A stretch of DNA of 64,000 nucleotides, taken from NCBI GenBank assembly GCA_024277255.1, contig JAJRVQ010000024.1, forward strand, positions 1 to 64,000, in the 5' to 3' direction. The notes under the pieces were generated by a model. That model saw only the letters and a program-made list of their open reading frames with translations. It did not search any database and was not told the DNA's origin. Position 1 is the first letter of the stretch. Each line of letters starts with the position of its first letter. The DNA is from Acidobacteriota bacterium (GTDB lineage Bacteria > Acidobacteriota > Thermoanaerobaculia > Multivoradales > SZUA-115). Of the stretch, positions 1 to 8,928 are shown piece after piece. The position numbers and the translations under genes are program-made.

Positions 1-78
1 AACAAACTGCGCTGAGATTTGCGTTGTCCGAGCATGTTCAATTATACGCCTGATTCACGCCACTTTCCGGCCGGACCT

Positions 79-2334
79 CTAGTCCGATATCGCGTCACTA
101 CCCGAGGACACGCTGCCCTCGGTCGACGGCGGCGGCTCCTTCGCTGGGATCACCTCGACCGGCGCACGCCGTGTGTGGCCGCCGGTCTTGTCGGCGAACC
201 AGGCGAGGTGCTCGAAGACCGGATCCAGCTCCAGGATGTAGCGCCCCGGCTGGTCCGGCGCGGTCAGCTGCATCTTCACGGTGGCCCGCTTCCCCGCTGC
301 CAGGGGCAATGGTAGCTCCGTGCGCCGGCCGTTGGCGATGACCACCTCGCCGGCTTCATTGAGCCAGTGGTACGACAGTTTCACCCGTGCCGCACCCTTG
401 GCTTCCCAGGCCACTGCACTGCTGTTGAACAGGCGAACCGGGAACTCGACGCCGGCGCCGGCTTCCACGGTCGTGGGAATCTCGAAGTTGCCCCAGCGAA
501 CGGCGAAGGGATCGCCGCCGGCCAACCCATCGACACCCATGAAGGTCAACCCGGCACCGAAGAAGAAGGTCTCGGCGGTCGACTCCTGGTAGGGGAAGTT
601 GTCGCACTGCGCCTGTGGGTAGTACCGGGTCCAGTCGCGCGGACGGCCGCGCTCGGGGGTGACGATCAGGCGGTAGACATAGAAGGTGGCACCGTTTTGC
701 CGGCGCACACGGTCCGGTTTTCGCGGCGCTAGGTCGACGCGCCGATGTTCACCCGGGCCCAACTCGATCCGCTGCTCATCCGAACCCATCCGCAGGCGAA
801 TCCGGTTGGCGACCGGGGGGCCGGTGAGCAGGAAGGAAGCGGTGGTCAGCGGCCGCTCACCGATCATCCACACTTCCACTCGGCTGGCGCCGCGCAGCCA
901 CAGGGAGTCCCCACGCGGCAGGATTAGGTCGCTACGGCCGGAGAAGGCGTAGTCGCCGATGCTCATCTTGCGATAGCCCGGAATCTCACGCAAGGACAAC
1001 TCGCGCGGAAAATAGCCCAACGGCAGGCCGCGCGCATGCGACTGCAAGGTCGGCTCCGGCGCGCTACGGCCAAAGGGCGAGAGGAGGAGCGTGCCCAAGA
1101 AGAGGCTGGCCATTGCGAAGCCGACCAGGGTCGCTTTGCCGCCGCGCAGCCGGGTCACCAGGAAGAGGAAGCCCGGATAGGCATTGACGAAGTAGCGGTT
1201 GCCGATGAAGCCGCCGCCGCCGTGCCAGTTGTGTGAGATGAAGATGAGAAAGAAGAGGGCGATGCCGGCCAGGGCGGCGAGGAGGGACCACCGTTCGGCC
1301 GTTCTGCCTCCAGCGGTGGCCAGAAAGAGCAGGAGAGCGATCAGAGCAAAGGGGAAGTAGAGAAAGAGGCCGGTGTGCCTCCCCCACAGAAAATAGCCGA
1401 CGTTCTCCGCCAGCTCGCGCGGGTGAATCTCGGGGATCCGGAAGATCCAACTCCAGGCTCCGCCGGTCGGCCGCTCGGTCCCCGGACCGATTCGTCCCGC
1501 GGCCGGCTGCGGTTCGATCGGGGTGACCTCCGGACCACAAAGAATGACCCCCAGCCGCTCAACTCCGAGGTAGGGCGAAGGGTGACCGGTCATGGCGGCG
1601 GAAATGCCGGTCACCATGGCGATCGAGAGCACCGCTCCGGCAACCCATGCCGTCGCCCGCCGCCAATGGCGCCGGCGCACCAAGGCGAGCAGGATCGGCA
1701 GGGCGAAGGCAGCCACCATTGGTTTGCCGTAAGCGGCGAACATCAGCGCCGCGCCGGACAACGCCGCAACCGTCCACCCACGGCCGCCTTCCACCTTCGG
1801 CAGCCAGTGAAAGGCGAGGAAGAGGCTGGCGGTGACCGCCGCCATCTGGAAGACCTCGGGCTGCAGCCAGAAGACGTAGGAGAAGCCGGCGGAAGCGAGA
1901 AAGAAGCCGGCGGAAAAGAGCGCCGCCAGCCAGTCGGCGTTGAAGGTTCGCAGGTAGAGAGTGCCCATCCACACCATCGACAGCGCTAGCAGCATGTTGA
2001 AGGCCAGGAGACCGTTGGCGGCGAAGAGGCGGGTCAGCGGCGCGGCGAAGAGCGAGTAGAGATAGGGCTTGCCGTAGAAAACATTTTGCCAACCATCGTC
2101 GGTCATCAGGATGACGTTGTCGATCTGCCGGTAGGGAAACTGGGCGAAGATCCGTTCGATGTCCTGCTTCTCCACCCGCAGGTCTGCGTCGTGGGCCAAA
2201 GACTGCGCCATCATCACGTAGGCCGCTTCGTCTGCCTTCAGCGTCGGCGGCGTCCCCGGCTTGGGCAGCGTCAAGGGGAAGAGGGCCAGCAAGAGGCTGA
2301 CCGCGAACAGGGTGTAGATAACGGAACGGCTCAT
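79..2334 (-). CDS. GT-C-type membrane glycosyltransferase-like protein
   Basis: A 751-residue protein with about ten hydrophobic segments in its first 430 residues and a soluble C-terminal domain rich in beta-strand patterns. After the first membrane segment it carries an Asp-Glu pair in KADEAAYVMMAQSLAHD, the position where GT-C (ArnT/PMT, GT39-like) enzymes place their catalytic acidic residues. GT-C enzymes transfer sugars from polyprenyl-phosphate carriers outside the inner membrane, so a role in cell-surface glycan assembly is inferred. It follows the preceding gene by 12 nt and ends a five-gene minus-strand operon (lipoprotein, wecB, GT2, GT39-like, this gene). The gene at 21184 is a clear paralogue, sharing the DEA-Y-MQ-SLAHD block and a GKPY-Y-LFAAP block. 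Substrate is unknown. Confidence 0.8.
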   Translation of the reverse strand: MSRSVIYTLFAVSLLLALFPLTLPKPGTPPTLKADEAAYVMMAQSLAHDADLRVEKQDIERIFAQFPYRQIDNVILMTDDGWQNVFYGKPYLYSLFAAPLTRLFAANGLLAFNMLLALSMVWMGTLYLRTFNADWLAALFSAGFFLASAGFSYVFWLQPEVFQMAAVTASLFLAFHWLPKVEGGRGWTVAALSGAALMFAAYGKPMVAAFALPILLALVRRRHWRRATAWVAGAVLSIAMVTGISAAMTGHPSPYLGVERLGVILCGPEVTPIEPQPAAGRIGPGTERPTGGAWSWIFRIPEIHPRELAENVGYFLWGRHTGLFLYFPFALIALLLFLATAGGRTAERWSLLAALAGIALFFLIFISHNWHGGGGFIGNRYFVNAYPGFLFLVTRLRGGKATLVGFAMASLFLGTLLLSPFGRSAPEPTLQSHARGLPLGYFPRELSLREIPGYRKMSIGDYAFSGRSDLILPRGDSLWLRGASRVEVWMIGERPLTTASFLLTGPPVANRIRLRMGSDEQRIELGPGEHRRVDLAPRKPDRVRRQNGATFYVYRLIVTPERGRPRDWTRYYPQAQCDNFPYQESTAETFFFGAGLTFMGVDGLAGGDPFAVRWGNFEIPTTVEAGAGVEFPVRLFNSSAVAWEAKGAARVKLSYHWLNEAGEVVIANGRRTELPLPLAAGKRATVKMQLTAPDQPGRYILELDPVFEHLAWFADKTGGHTRRAPVEVIPAKEPPPSTEGSVSSGSDAISD

Positions 2335-2346
2335 CGCGGGTGCAGT

Positions 2347-4254
2347 CTACCGAGGTCTGTGCCATCGGCAGAGATCGATTTGGGGAGTCCACGGAATTTC
2401 CAGCCGCTCCTCGAAGGCCAGCACCAGTTGCTCGGTCGGCTCGGTGAGGACGAAGCGAGCGGTCGTCTGGTGAGCCTTCTTGCTCGAACTCTTGGTCTCG
2501 AAGAGGGGCAGAACGTGGCCATTGACCCGCACCTCGCCGGGCCGTTTCACATGGCGATCGATCGGCATGCGAACCGCCAGCGAGATCACCTCACCCGCCG
2601 CCAATCCCTCGGGGAGCTCTACCCGGTAGCGATTGCGCTCGGGAAGTTCCTCGAGAGTCAACGGTAGCGGAGCCGTCACCGGCTGCCAGCCGTGCAGAAG
2701 AACCGCCAGCGGCGGACCGTGGGCGCGGAACCATCGGGGATCGAATCTCCGTGAGCGCGTGGGCGGCTGCGCCGCATTCGATAGGTAGAGGTCGGCCTCT
2801 TCTCCCCTCAGACGCCCCGCCTCGAAGACCTCGCCATCGGCCAGGGTGAGTTCAGCGGCGGCCACTTCACTCAACGAGCCGACCGGTATGGTCACCAGTC
2901 GGTGACCACCTCTGGCCAGGATCAACCGATCCTCGGCTCGCTCATAGTAAAGGTAGCGCTGCGACGCCGGGTGCAGGTTGTCGGCGACGAAGCGGCCAGC
3001 CAGAATCCAGGTAGAGGGCACGACCTGGTGGTAGGTGGTCGAAAGCGGGTACTGGAAGAGCGCCGCCATTGCCAGGCTCCAGAATCCTCCGGCGATCGCC
3101 GGTCGTGCCAGAGTTGCGGCTCGTATCTCCAGCCAGCGCCAGATCGAAACGGCGGCCGAGGCCGCCAAGACGGAGGTGAAGGCGGTCACCGGCAGGTAGT
3201 TCTGCCCCTTGAAGAGCTTGGTGGCGACAGCGCACAGCGCCGAGTACCCGAAGAGGTAGCTCAACATCATCCACGCTTGCCGCCGAGTGCGGCGGGAGAC
3301 TTGCCGGGAAAGACCCCGCCACCCCGCCATGCCGGTCCCCACCACGGCGAGCAGGAAGACCGGCCAGCGGTGGTGACGTAGCAGATAACGGCCTTCGAGA
3401 GCGAAGACGGTCCAATGCGAACCACCGGTCGCCTCCCCCTTGCTTTCCATGATCGACCACAGCCGAGGTAGGTATTCGACCACCAGAGCCATGTGTGGAT
3501 GCAACAGCAGGAAGGTGCCGAGCGAAGCCAGGGCGGCGATCACCAGCAGCCAGAGTGGCCGCCACCGAGACCACCCCGCCGGCCTCTCCACCAGCAGGGT
3601 TCCCACCACCAACGGGATGGCCACTCCCACTCCGGTGTATTTCGCCGCCACCGCCAGGCCGATTCCCACCCCGGCCAGGGCGAAACGGCGTGGTGTCGGG
3701 CGGTCGACGGCCGATAGACTCCACAGGAAGGTGACGGTGACCAGTAAGGCGACGAGAATGTCCGGTTTGATCAACGCCGAACTCACCACGTGCGCCGGCA
3801 AGGCAGCGACAAAGGCCGCCGCCAGCAGGCCGACCCAAGGCCCGTGCAATCTGCGCCCGAGCACAAAGGTTGCCCAGATCCCGAGGACGCCGAAGAGTAC
3901 CGAGACCGAGCGAGCTACCCAGTAAGAGGTGACCGACCAGCCGTCGGCGGCCTTCGGGTCGAAGATCGAGAGCCCTTCGATGCCGGTCACTCGGTGTAGC
4001 CCTTCAACCGCTGCCATGGCCGCGGTCTGCGGCAGGTAGGAGAGTGAGCCGTAGTAGGCGTTGACCGGCCGCCACCCGCCGTGCACCAGGATCACCGCGA
4101 CATTGCGCAGGGTGAAACGCTCGTCAAAATGGCGGCTGTTGTTCAACCGGTCGCTGGCCGACCACAGCCGCAGCACCAAACTGGCCAGCAGGAGAGCCGC
4201 CAACAGCCAATGAACCTGCCGCTGGACCGGAGCCGGTCGCACCCCGTTTACCAC
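2347..4254 (-). CDS. Glycosyltransferase family 39-like membrane protein
   Basis: A 635-residue multi-pass membrane protein of the dolichyl-phosphate-mannose:protein mannosyltransferase (GT39/PMT) type. The first membrane helix is followed by RHFDERFTLRNV, where the D-E pair fits the GT-C catalytic motif. Many hydrophobic helices follow, then a soluble C-terminal third. I place the start at the GTG at 4254, which overlaps the last codons of the upstream GT2 gene (GTGGTAA junction); a second GTG at 4242 is possible. The open frame reaches further upstream to 4554 but that part is Arg/Pro-rich and overlaps the GT2 gene, so it is not coding. The GT2 directly upstream is of the polyprenyl-phosphate-sugar synthase type and could supply the lipid-linked donor. 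Confidence 0.85.
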   Translation of the reverse strand: MVNGVRPAPVQRQVHWLLAALLLASLVLRLWSASDRLNNSRHFDERFTLRNVAVILVHGGWRPVNAYYGSLSYLPQTAAMAAVEGLHRVTGIEGLSIFDPKAADGWSVTSYWVARSVSVLFGVLGIWATFVLGRRLHGPWVGLLAAAFVAALPAHVVSSALIKPDILVALLVTVTFLWSLSAVDRPTPRRFALAGVGIGLAVAAKYTGVGVAIPLVVGTLLVERPAGWSRWRPLWLLVIAALASLGTFLLLHPHMALVVEYLPRLWSIMESKGEATGGSHWTVFALEGRYLLRHHRWPVFLLAVVGTGMAGWRGLSRQVSRRTRRQAWMMLSYLFGYSALCAVATKLFKGQNYLPVTAFTSVLAASAAVSIWRWLEIRAATLARPAIAGGFWSLAMAALFQYPLSTTYHQVVPSTWILAGRFVADNLHPASQRYLYYERAEDRLILARGGHRLVTIPVGSLSEVAAAELTLADGEVFEAGRLRGEEADLYLSNAAQPPTRSRRFDPRWFRAHGPPLAVLLHGWQPVTAPLPLTLEELPERNRYRVELPEGLAAGEVISLAVRMPIDRHVKRPGEVRVNGHVLPLFETKSSSKKAHQTTARFVLTEPTEQLVLAFEERLEIPWTPQIDLCRWHRPR

Positions 4255-5036
4255 CCCAGGCGACGTCGGATCAGCAGGGACACAGTCTTGCGAGCCGTGT
4301 TCGCCACCCGCATCTTGCTGGCTCCCGCCTTGCGGTCGTAGCGCAAGATGAAGGGCACCTCGGCGAAACGCAAGCGGGGGCGCAGCCGCCGAAGTTTGAG
4401 CAGCAGGTCGACCATGCACTGAAAGCCGTCTTGATCGAAAAGGTCGGTGCCGTAGTGTTGAAGCGCTCGGTTCAAGGACGCCGCACGGTAGGCCCGAAAG
4501 CCGCAGGTGTAGTCGCGCACGCCGCGAATCGGGAAGTAGAGGCGGAACAGCCAACCGCCCCAGTAGCTCAGCACCCGGCGCCGCCAGGGGACGCCGTGAA
4601 TCTCACTGCCCGGCCGGTAGCGTGAGGCGATCACCACATCGGCACCCTGGTCGATCCGCCGCACCATCTCAGCGATGCGAACCGGGTCGTGCGAGTCGTC
4701 GGCATCGAGCGAGACCACTACATCCTGCTCATCGGCATGCTCGACCGCCCAGATCAGCCCATCGCGCAGAGCGGCACCGAGACCCTCGTTGACCTCATGG
4801 ACGACCACGCTCAGCGCCATCTCTTTGGCGTAGCGCCGGGCGACTTCGAGTGTTCCATCGCTGCTTCCATCGTCGACCACTACCACCCGATAGTCGAGTT
4901 TGGCGTCTTCCATCGCGGCCGCGAGTCGATTCAGCAGCGGCGGCAGAGACAACTCTTCGTTGTAAGCCGGAAGGAAAATCCACACCCTCCGGCCCTGTCG
5001 ATCAGCGCATACCAGGTCAGTATCGGCGACACTCAT
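4248..5036 (-). CDS. Family 2 glycosyltransferase, dolichol-phosphate mannosyltransferase-like
   Basis: A 262-residue GT2 enzyme of GT-A fold. Visible motifs are FLPAYNEE at the nucleotide-sugar site, VVVVDDGSSDGT, and SLDADDSHDP as the metal-binding DxD-like motif. The length and the sequence pattern are those of polyprenyl-phosphate mannose/glucose synthases (DPM1-like), which make the lipid-linked sugars used by GT-C enzymes, and a GT39-like gene overlaps its 3' end by 7 nt. I chose the ATG at 5036 because GGAG stands 8 nt upstream; an in-frame start at 5108 would add 24 residues without family character. Lipid-linked donor synthesis is a family-based inference, and the sugar is not determined. 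Confidence 0.88.
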   Translation of the reverse strand: MSVADTDLVCADRQGRRVWIFLPAYNEELSLPPLLNRLAAAMEDAKLDYRVVVVDDGSSDGTLEVARRYAKEMALSVVVHEVNEGLGAALRDGLIWAVEHADEQDVVVSLDADDSHDPVRIAEMVRRIDQGADVVIASRYRPGSEIHGVPWRRRVLSYWGGWLFRLYFPIRGVRDYTCGFRAYRAASLNRALQHYGTDLFDQDGFQCMVDLLLKLRRLRPRLRFAEVPFILRYDRKAGASKMRVANTARKTVSLLIRRRLGW

Positions 5037-5130
5037 CAGCGATCTCCGAGCACAGCCGGGCGGATTGAGGGGAAAGGGCGACGGCGAACACGCCGCGCAC
5101 AATACCATTGCACCGGCATGAAATTGCCTT

Positions 5131-6285
5131 CTAACCGACGCTATTCCGATCGGCGTTTAACAGCGCGGCGACCACTCGCGCCGACGACTTGCCGTCGCCG
5201 AAAGCATCGCTGGCGACCGCCCGCCTCCGATACAGCTGCTCATCGCGCAACAGCCTCAACACCGCCGCGGCGACCGCCTCCTCCTCAACCCCCACCAACT
5301 CGGCAACCCCCGCCGCCATCGCCTCTTGTCGCTCGCTGGTGCGGCGGGTCACCAGGGTTGGAATGCCCAGCGCCGCGGCCTCTTCCTGCACCCCACCCGA
5401 GTCGGTGACGATGATGTGCGCCGCCGTCATCAAGCGCACAAAGGCCGGATAGTCCAGCGGCTCGATGAGCCGAACGTTCGGCGCATCTCCCAGCAGGGCT
5501 CGTGCTTGCCGGCGGACCTTCGGGTTGAGGTGAACCGGATAGATCACCTCCACCTCCTCACCGCCTTCGCGCGCCACCCTGCCGAGACCCCGGAAGATGC
5601 CGTCGAAGCCCTCTCCCAGGTTTTCACGCCGGTGGCCGGTCACCAGTACCAGTCTGCCCCGGTGCAGTTCCGGCAGACCGAAGTCGGCCAAGGGGCGGTC
5701 GCGCACCAACTCCACCATCGAATGCAAGGCATCGATGACCGTGTTGCCCACCAACTCGATACGGTTCGCGGCGACACCTTGCCGGGCGAGGTTCCGGCAG
5801 GCCGCGGGGGTCGGCGCCAGATGGAGATCGGCGAGATCGCCGAGCAAGGTCCGGTTCATCTCCTCGGGAAAGGGGTCGTCCCTGACCCGGGTTCTCAACC
5901 CCGCTTCGACATGAGCCACTGCAATCTGACGATAGAAAGCGGCGAGCGCCGCCATCGCCACGGTGGTTGTGTCGCCCTGCACCACCACCCAACTCGGCTG
6001 CAGCTGGTGCAGCAGCGCGTCCACGCCCTGCAACAGCGCCGCCGACAGGCCGGCGAGCGACTGCTCGGGGCGCATCAGCTTCAGGTCGTGGTCCGGGGTC
6101 AAGGAGAAGGCGGCGAGAATGGGATCGATCAGCTCGCGATGTTGCCCGGTGCTGAGCAGCCGGTGCGGCACTCCGCGGGCGGCGAGTTCGCGCACCACCG
6201 GCGCCAGCTTGATCACTTCCGGCCGAGTGCCGACGAAGACGGCCACCGGATGTCGCGGCGAGATCGACGGTCTCGACGGCTTCAA
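5131..6285 (-). CDS. wecB: UDP-N-acetylglucosamine 2-epimerase (non-hydrolysing)
   Basis: A 384-residue enzyme that interconverts UDP-GlcNAc and UDP-ManNAc in the cytoplasm, the first step towards ManNAc-containing surface polymers. Diagnostic motifs are present in order: GTRPEVIKLAPVV near the N terminus, QGDTTT, HVEAGLRT, EEMNR, GHRRENLGEG, and the UDP-binding DSGGVQEEAAALG followed by TSERQEA near the C terminus (most homologues have TxERPE). Its ATG overlaps the stop of the upstream lipoprotein gene (ATGA at 6282-6285), so the two are translationally coupled. No dehydrogenase of the WecC type is present in the window, so the fate of the UDP-ManNAc is not shown. Confidence 0.95.
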   Translation of the reverse strand: MKPSRPSISPRHPVAVFVGTRPEVIKLAPVVRELAARGVPHRLLSTGQHRELIDPILAAFSLTPDHDLKLMRPEQSLAGLSAALLQGVDALLHQLQPSWVVVQGDTTTVAMAALAAFYRQIAVAHVEAGLRTRVRDDPFPEEMNRTLLGDLADLHLAPTPAACRNLARQGVAANRIELVGNTVIDALHSMVELVRDRPLADFGLPELHRGRLVLVTGHRRENLGEGFDGIFRGLGRVAREGGEEVEVIYPVHLNPKVRRQARALLGDAPNVRLIEPLDYPAFVRLMTAAHIIVTDSGGVQEEAAALGIPTLVTRRTSERQEAMAAGVAELVGVEEEAVAAAVLRLLRDEQLYRRRAVASDAFGDGKSSARVVAALLNADRNSVG

Positions 6286-7250
6286 GGGGCCTGCTCGCCG
6301 GCCGGATCCACCTCGTCCGCCGCGTCCGGCGCAGCTTCCTGGTCGAGAATCAGATCGGTCCAGGTCACCCGTTCCAGACCCAAGGTGGTGCGCACCAGCG
6401 TTTCGGGGTCGATCAAGGTGAAGTTCGGAGCGAAATGAATGCGGCAGTCAGCGGGGTAGGTCGCCGGCAGGAGACGCACTCGCAAGTCGTGGTTTTCAGC
6501 GCCGAAGAAGCGGCCGCTTCCGGAGTTGCAGTCGGCGATGATGGTGAAAGCCGGCTCACTCTCGCTCTCCTCGAGGACGATGTGCAGACCATGCTCCTCC
6601 GCCTCTAGCAGACGCACGGACATGCGCAGGGAACGCTGGCGATCGAGGCCCTGGACCAGCAAGTCGCCGTCGTTCTCCAGCCACCGCTGACCGGGAAGTT
6701 GGCGGTCTTCAGCACTGGCGGACTCCTTCCACGAGCCGGCGAATGCCAGCTTGGGCAGCGGCTCCGACAACTCGGGGACCACCACCTGTGCCACCTCGTA
6801 GGCCCGATGATGGCCTCGAATCCCCTCGATCGCCAAGGGGATTCTTCCCTTCTCCTCAGATAGCAGGCCGACTCGCAACCGGTAGGTCCCGGCGGGCAAA
6901 GGCGCCGACAGCGCCGACTGCCACAGAGTGATGGGAGTCGTCACCACACACCCCTTGACCCGCGCCACCGAATAAGGGCGATCGAAAGTGCGGACGATCG
7001 CGCCCTCCTGGTCAAGAAGATGGGTGAAGAGGATCATCGGACCCTCGGGCAGCTGTTGCAGGCAGTCCATACGCATTGGAACGACCACCAGCGCCCCGTA
7101 GGGCAGGGGAATCTCTGAGGTGGAAAGTTTCAGCGATGCGAGTGGTGGGTCACTGCCCCGGCAGCCGGCTAGTAGGAGTATGGCGAGGGCTGGCAGACTC
7201 GTCGCCAGCAGCCGCCGAGGGTGGAATCGCTGGTGAAACCTGGTCATCAT
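6282..7250 (-). CDS. Predicted lipoprotein of unknown function
   Basis: A 322-residue protein starting with a basic segment and a hydrophobic stretch that ends in LLLAGC, a lipobox, so the mature protein should be lipid-anchored at that Cys. The rest is soluble with beta-strand patterns (PLPAGTYRLRVGLLSEEKGR resembles carbohydrate-binding or Ig-like modules seen in glycan-locus exoproteins), but I recognise no named family. The start at the ATG at 7250 is supported by GAGGAG 9 nt upstream; ATG 7247 or 7259 are also possible. It is first in the operon with wecB and the glycosyltransferases, which suggests a role in surface glycan assembly or sensing. Function is not known. Confidence 0.75.
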   Translation of the reverse strand: MMTRFHQRFHPRRLLATSLPALAILLLAGCRGSDPPLASLKLSTSEIPLPYGALVVVPMRMDCLQQLPEGPMILFTHLLDQEGAIVRTFDRPYSVARVKGCVVTTPITLWQSALSAPLPAGTYRLRVGLLSEEKGRIPLAIEGIRGHHRAYEVAQVVVPELSEPLPKLAFAGSWKESASAEDRQLPGQRWLENDGDLLVQGLDRQRSLRMSVRLLEAEEHGLHIVLEESESEPAFTIIADCNSGSGRFFGAENHDLRVRLLPATYPADCRIHFAPNFTLIDPETLVRTTLGLERVTWTDLILDQEAAPDAADEVDPAGEQAP

Positions 7251-7426
7251 GGGAATCATCTCCTCGTGCAAACGCTGAGCGAACGGCTCGGTCAATCACC
7301 CGGCAAATCGCCAGGCAAACTAACACACCCACAACTACGATTCACGGCTGTAGACTCGAACAGCGGAGCGGTTCGCGTCAACCTCTTCGCCTCTCCACCT
7401 CCACCAGCCAATACCACGAGCCCTCA

Positions 7427-8905
7427 GTGATCAAAGCAACCGTTCGCCTCCTTTCCCTCACCCTGGCCATGTCGCTGCTGGCAGCCTGCCCGCCCTCAGC
7501 TCCGCAAGAATCTGAGGGCGATGACCTGCCGCCACGTCATGTACTGCTGATCTCGGTCGACACTCTGCGCGCCGACCACCTCTCCGCCTACGGCTACCAG
7601 CGCCAGACCAGCCCGTGGCTCGACGCCGACAGCAGCCGAGGCGTCCTCTTCGAGCAGGCGATCAGCCAGTGGCCGAAGACCGGCCCCTCCTTCGCCTCGA
7701 TGTTCACCGGCCAATACCCGCAAACCACCGGTTTGACCCACAAGGCCGCGATCCACATCCCCGACGAGTACAGGACCCTACCCGAACTGATGCAACAAGC
7801 CGGTTTCGCCACCGTCGCCGTGATGTCCAACGGTGTCCTGTCGCGCGACCTGGGCTGGGATCGGGGCTTCGACGAGTACTTGCAGACCTGGGATCTGGCG
7901 CCGCAAGTGACCGACGATCCGGTGGAGTATCGCAAGACGATGAACGCTCGGCGGGTCAACGAGCTGGCGATACCTTTGCTCGAACGCATGCGAGATAGCG
8001 AGCGCCTCTTCGCCTGGATTCACTACTCGGACCCGCACGCCCCCTACCTGCTGCCCGAGGGGGTCGAGAATCCCTTCCTCGGCGACCCCTACGATGTGGG
8101 CGATGAGGTTGCACCACTCGATGAGTCGCACGCCGCTCTTCCCGGTGGCCATCAGCCGTTGCGTTACTACGTCGCCCAGTACGATGCCAACGTCTGGTTC
8201 ACCGATGGGCGAATCGGCCGCTTGCTCGACCATGCGCGCGGACTGGGTCTGCTGGACGACGCCCTGGTGATTTTCACCGCCGATCACGGCGAGAGTCTGG
8301 GCGAGCATGGGTACTTCTTCGGCCACGGTCGCAAGCCCTACAACCCTGGCGCCCATGTCCCCTTGGTCTTCTGGCTGCCCGGCCAACGCGGCGCAGGCCG
8401 CCGCATCACGCAGCCGGTCGAGCTGGTCGACCTCTATCCCACCGTGCTCGAACTCGCCCTGCCGGAGCAAGAGGTCCCGGGGCTCGAGGGGCAGAGTCTG
8501 GTTCCATTGTTGGTGGGCGAAGCAACGGCAAGCTCGGACTCAGCCGACTCAGCCGGCGAGCCGCACGACTACGCCTTCTCGGAGGCGGGCGGCGGCTCCC
8601 CCCTCACCCATTTCCGCAGTGTGCAGAGTTCAGATTGGAAGCTGATCTACCATCCGCGCCTTCAGCACAAGGGCAAGGAAATCGCTCAGCGGTGGGAACT
8701 CTACGATCTCAACGCCGACCCGGCGGAGAGCCGCAACTTGATCGACCAACGACCGGCCGAGCTACGCGACTTGCGCACCCGGTTGCAGGGCTGGATGAAG
8801 GGCAGCGAGTGGATTCGCCGAGACCACGGCCAGGTCGAAGAACAGGGCCGGCAGCACAGCGAAGAGACGCGCAAGGCGCTCAAGGCTCTGGGCTACGTCG
8901 ATTAG
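7427..8905 (+). CDS. Sulfatase-fold (alkaline phosphatase superfamily) lipoprotein
   Basis: A 492-residue protein starting at a GTG, with a short signal peptide ending in LLAAC (lipid anchor at Cys21). The sulfatase-fold metal site is visible: SVDTLRADHLSAYGY at residues 44-57 and FTADHGESLGEHG in the second half. The catalytic motif C/S-x-P-x-R of type I sulfatases is replaced by T-G-P-S-F at Thr85, so it lacks the Cys/Ser needed to make formylglycine. It may therefore act with a Thr nucleophile, as phosphoethanolamine and glycerol-phosphate transferases of the same superfamily do; that is inference. It ends in LKALGYVD, and its stop codon overlaps the stop of the convergent homologous gene. 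Confidence 0.87.
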   Translation: MIKATVRLLSLTLAMSLLAACPPSAPQESEGDDLPPRHVLLISVDTLRADHLSAYGYQRQTSPWLDADSSRGVLFEQAISQWPKTGPSFASMFTGQYPQTTGLTHKAAIHIPDEYRTLPELMQQAGFATVAVMSNGVLSRDLGWDRGFDEYLQTWDLAPQVTDDPVEYRKTMNARRVNELAIPLLERMRDSERLFAWIHYSDPHAPYLLPEGVENPFLGDPYDVGDEVAPLDESHAALPGGHQPLRYYVAQYDANVWFTDGRIGRLLDHARGLGLLDDALVIFTADHGESLGEHGYFFGHGRKPYNPGAHVPLVFWLPGQRGAGRRITQPVELVDLYPTVLELALPEQEVPGLEGQSLVPLLVGEATASSDSADSAGEPHDYAFSEAGGGSPLTHFRSVQSSDWKLIYHPRLQHKGKEIAQRWELYDLNADPAESRNLIDQRPAELRDLRTRLQGWMKGSEWIRRDHGQVEEQGRQHSEETRKALKALGYVD

Positions 8906-8928
8906 TCGAGATACCCCAGAGCCTTGAG
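8879..8928. terminator. 50-nt near-perfect inverted repeat over two convergent stop codons
   Basis: Bases 8879-8901 pair with 8906-8928 in 20 of 23 positions, with the four bases TTAG (8902-8905) as the loop. The loop contains both stop codons: TAG (8903-8905) on plus and TAA (8904-8902) on minus. The arms encode the similar C-termini LKALGYVD and LKALGYLD of the two convergent genes, so the palindrome arises from homologous codons facing each other. It could act as a bidirectional terminator for both genes although there is no U-tract. Confidence 0.7.

Noticed and set aside
5326-6438. A 370-codon plus-strand open frame over wecB
   Set aside because: WecB motifs on the opposite strand are unambiguous.
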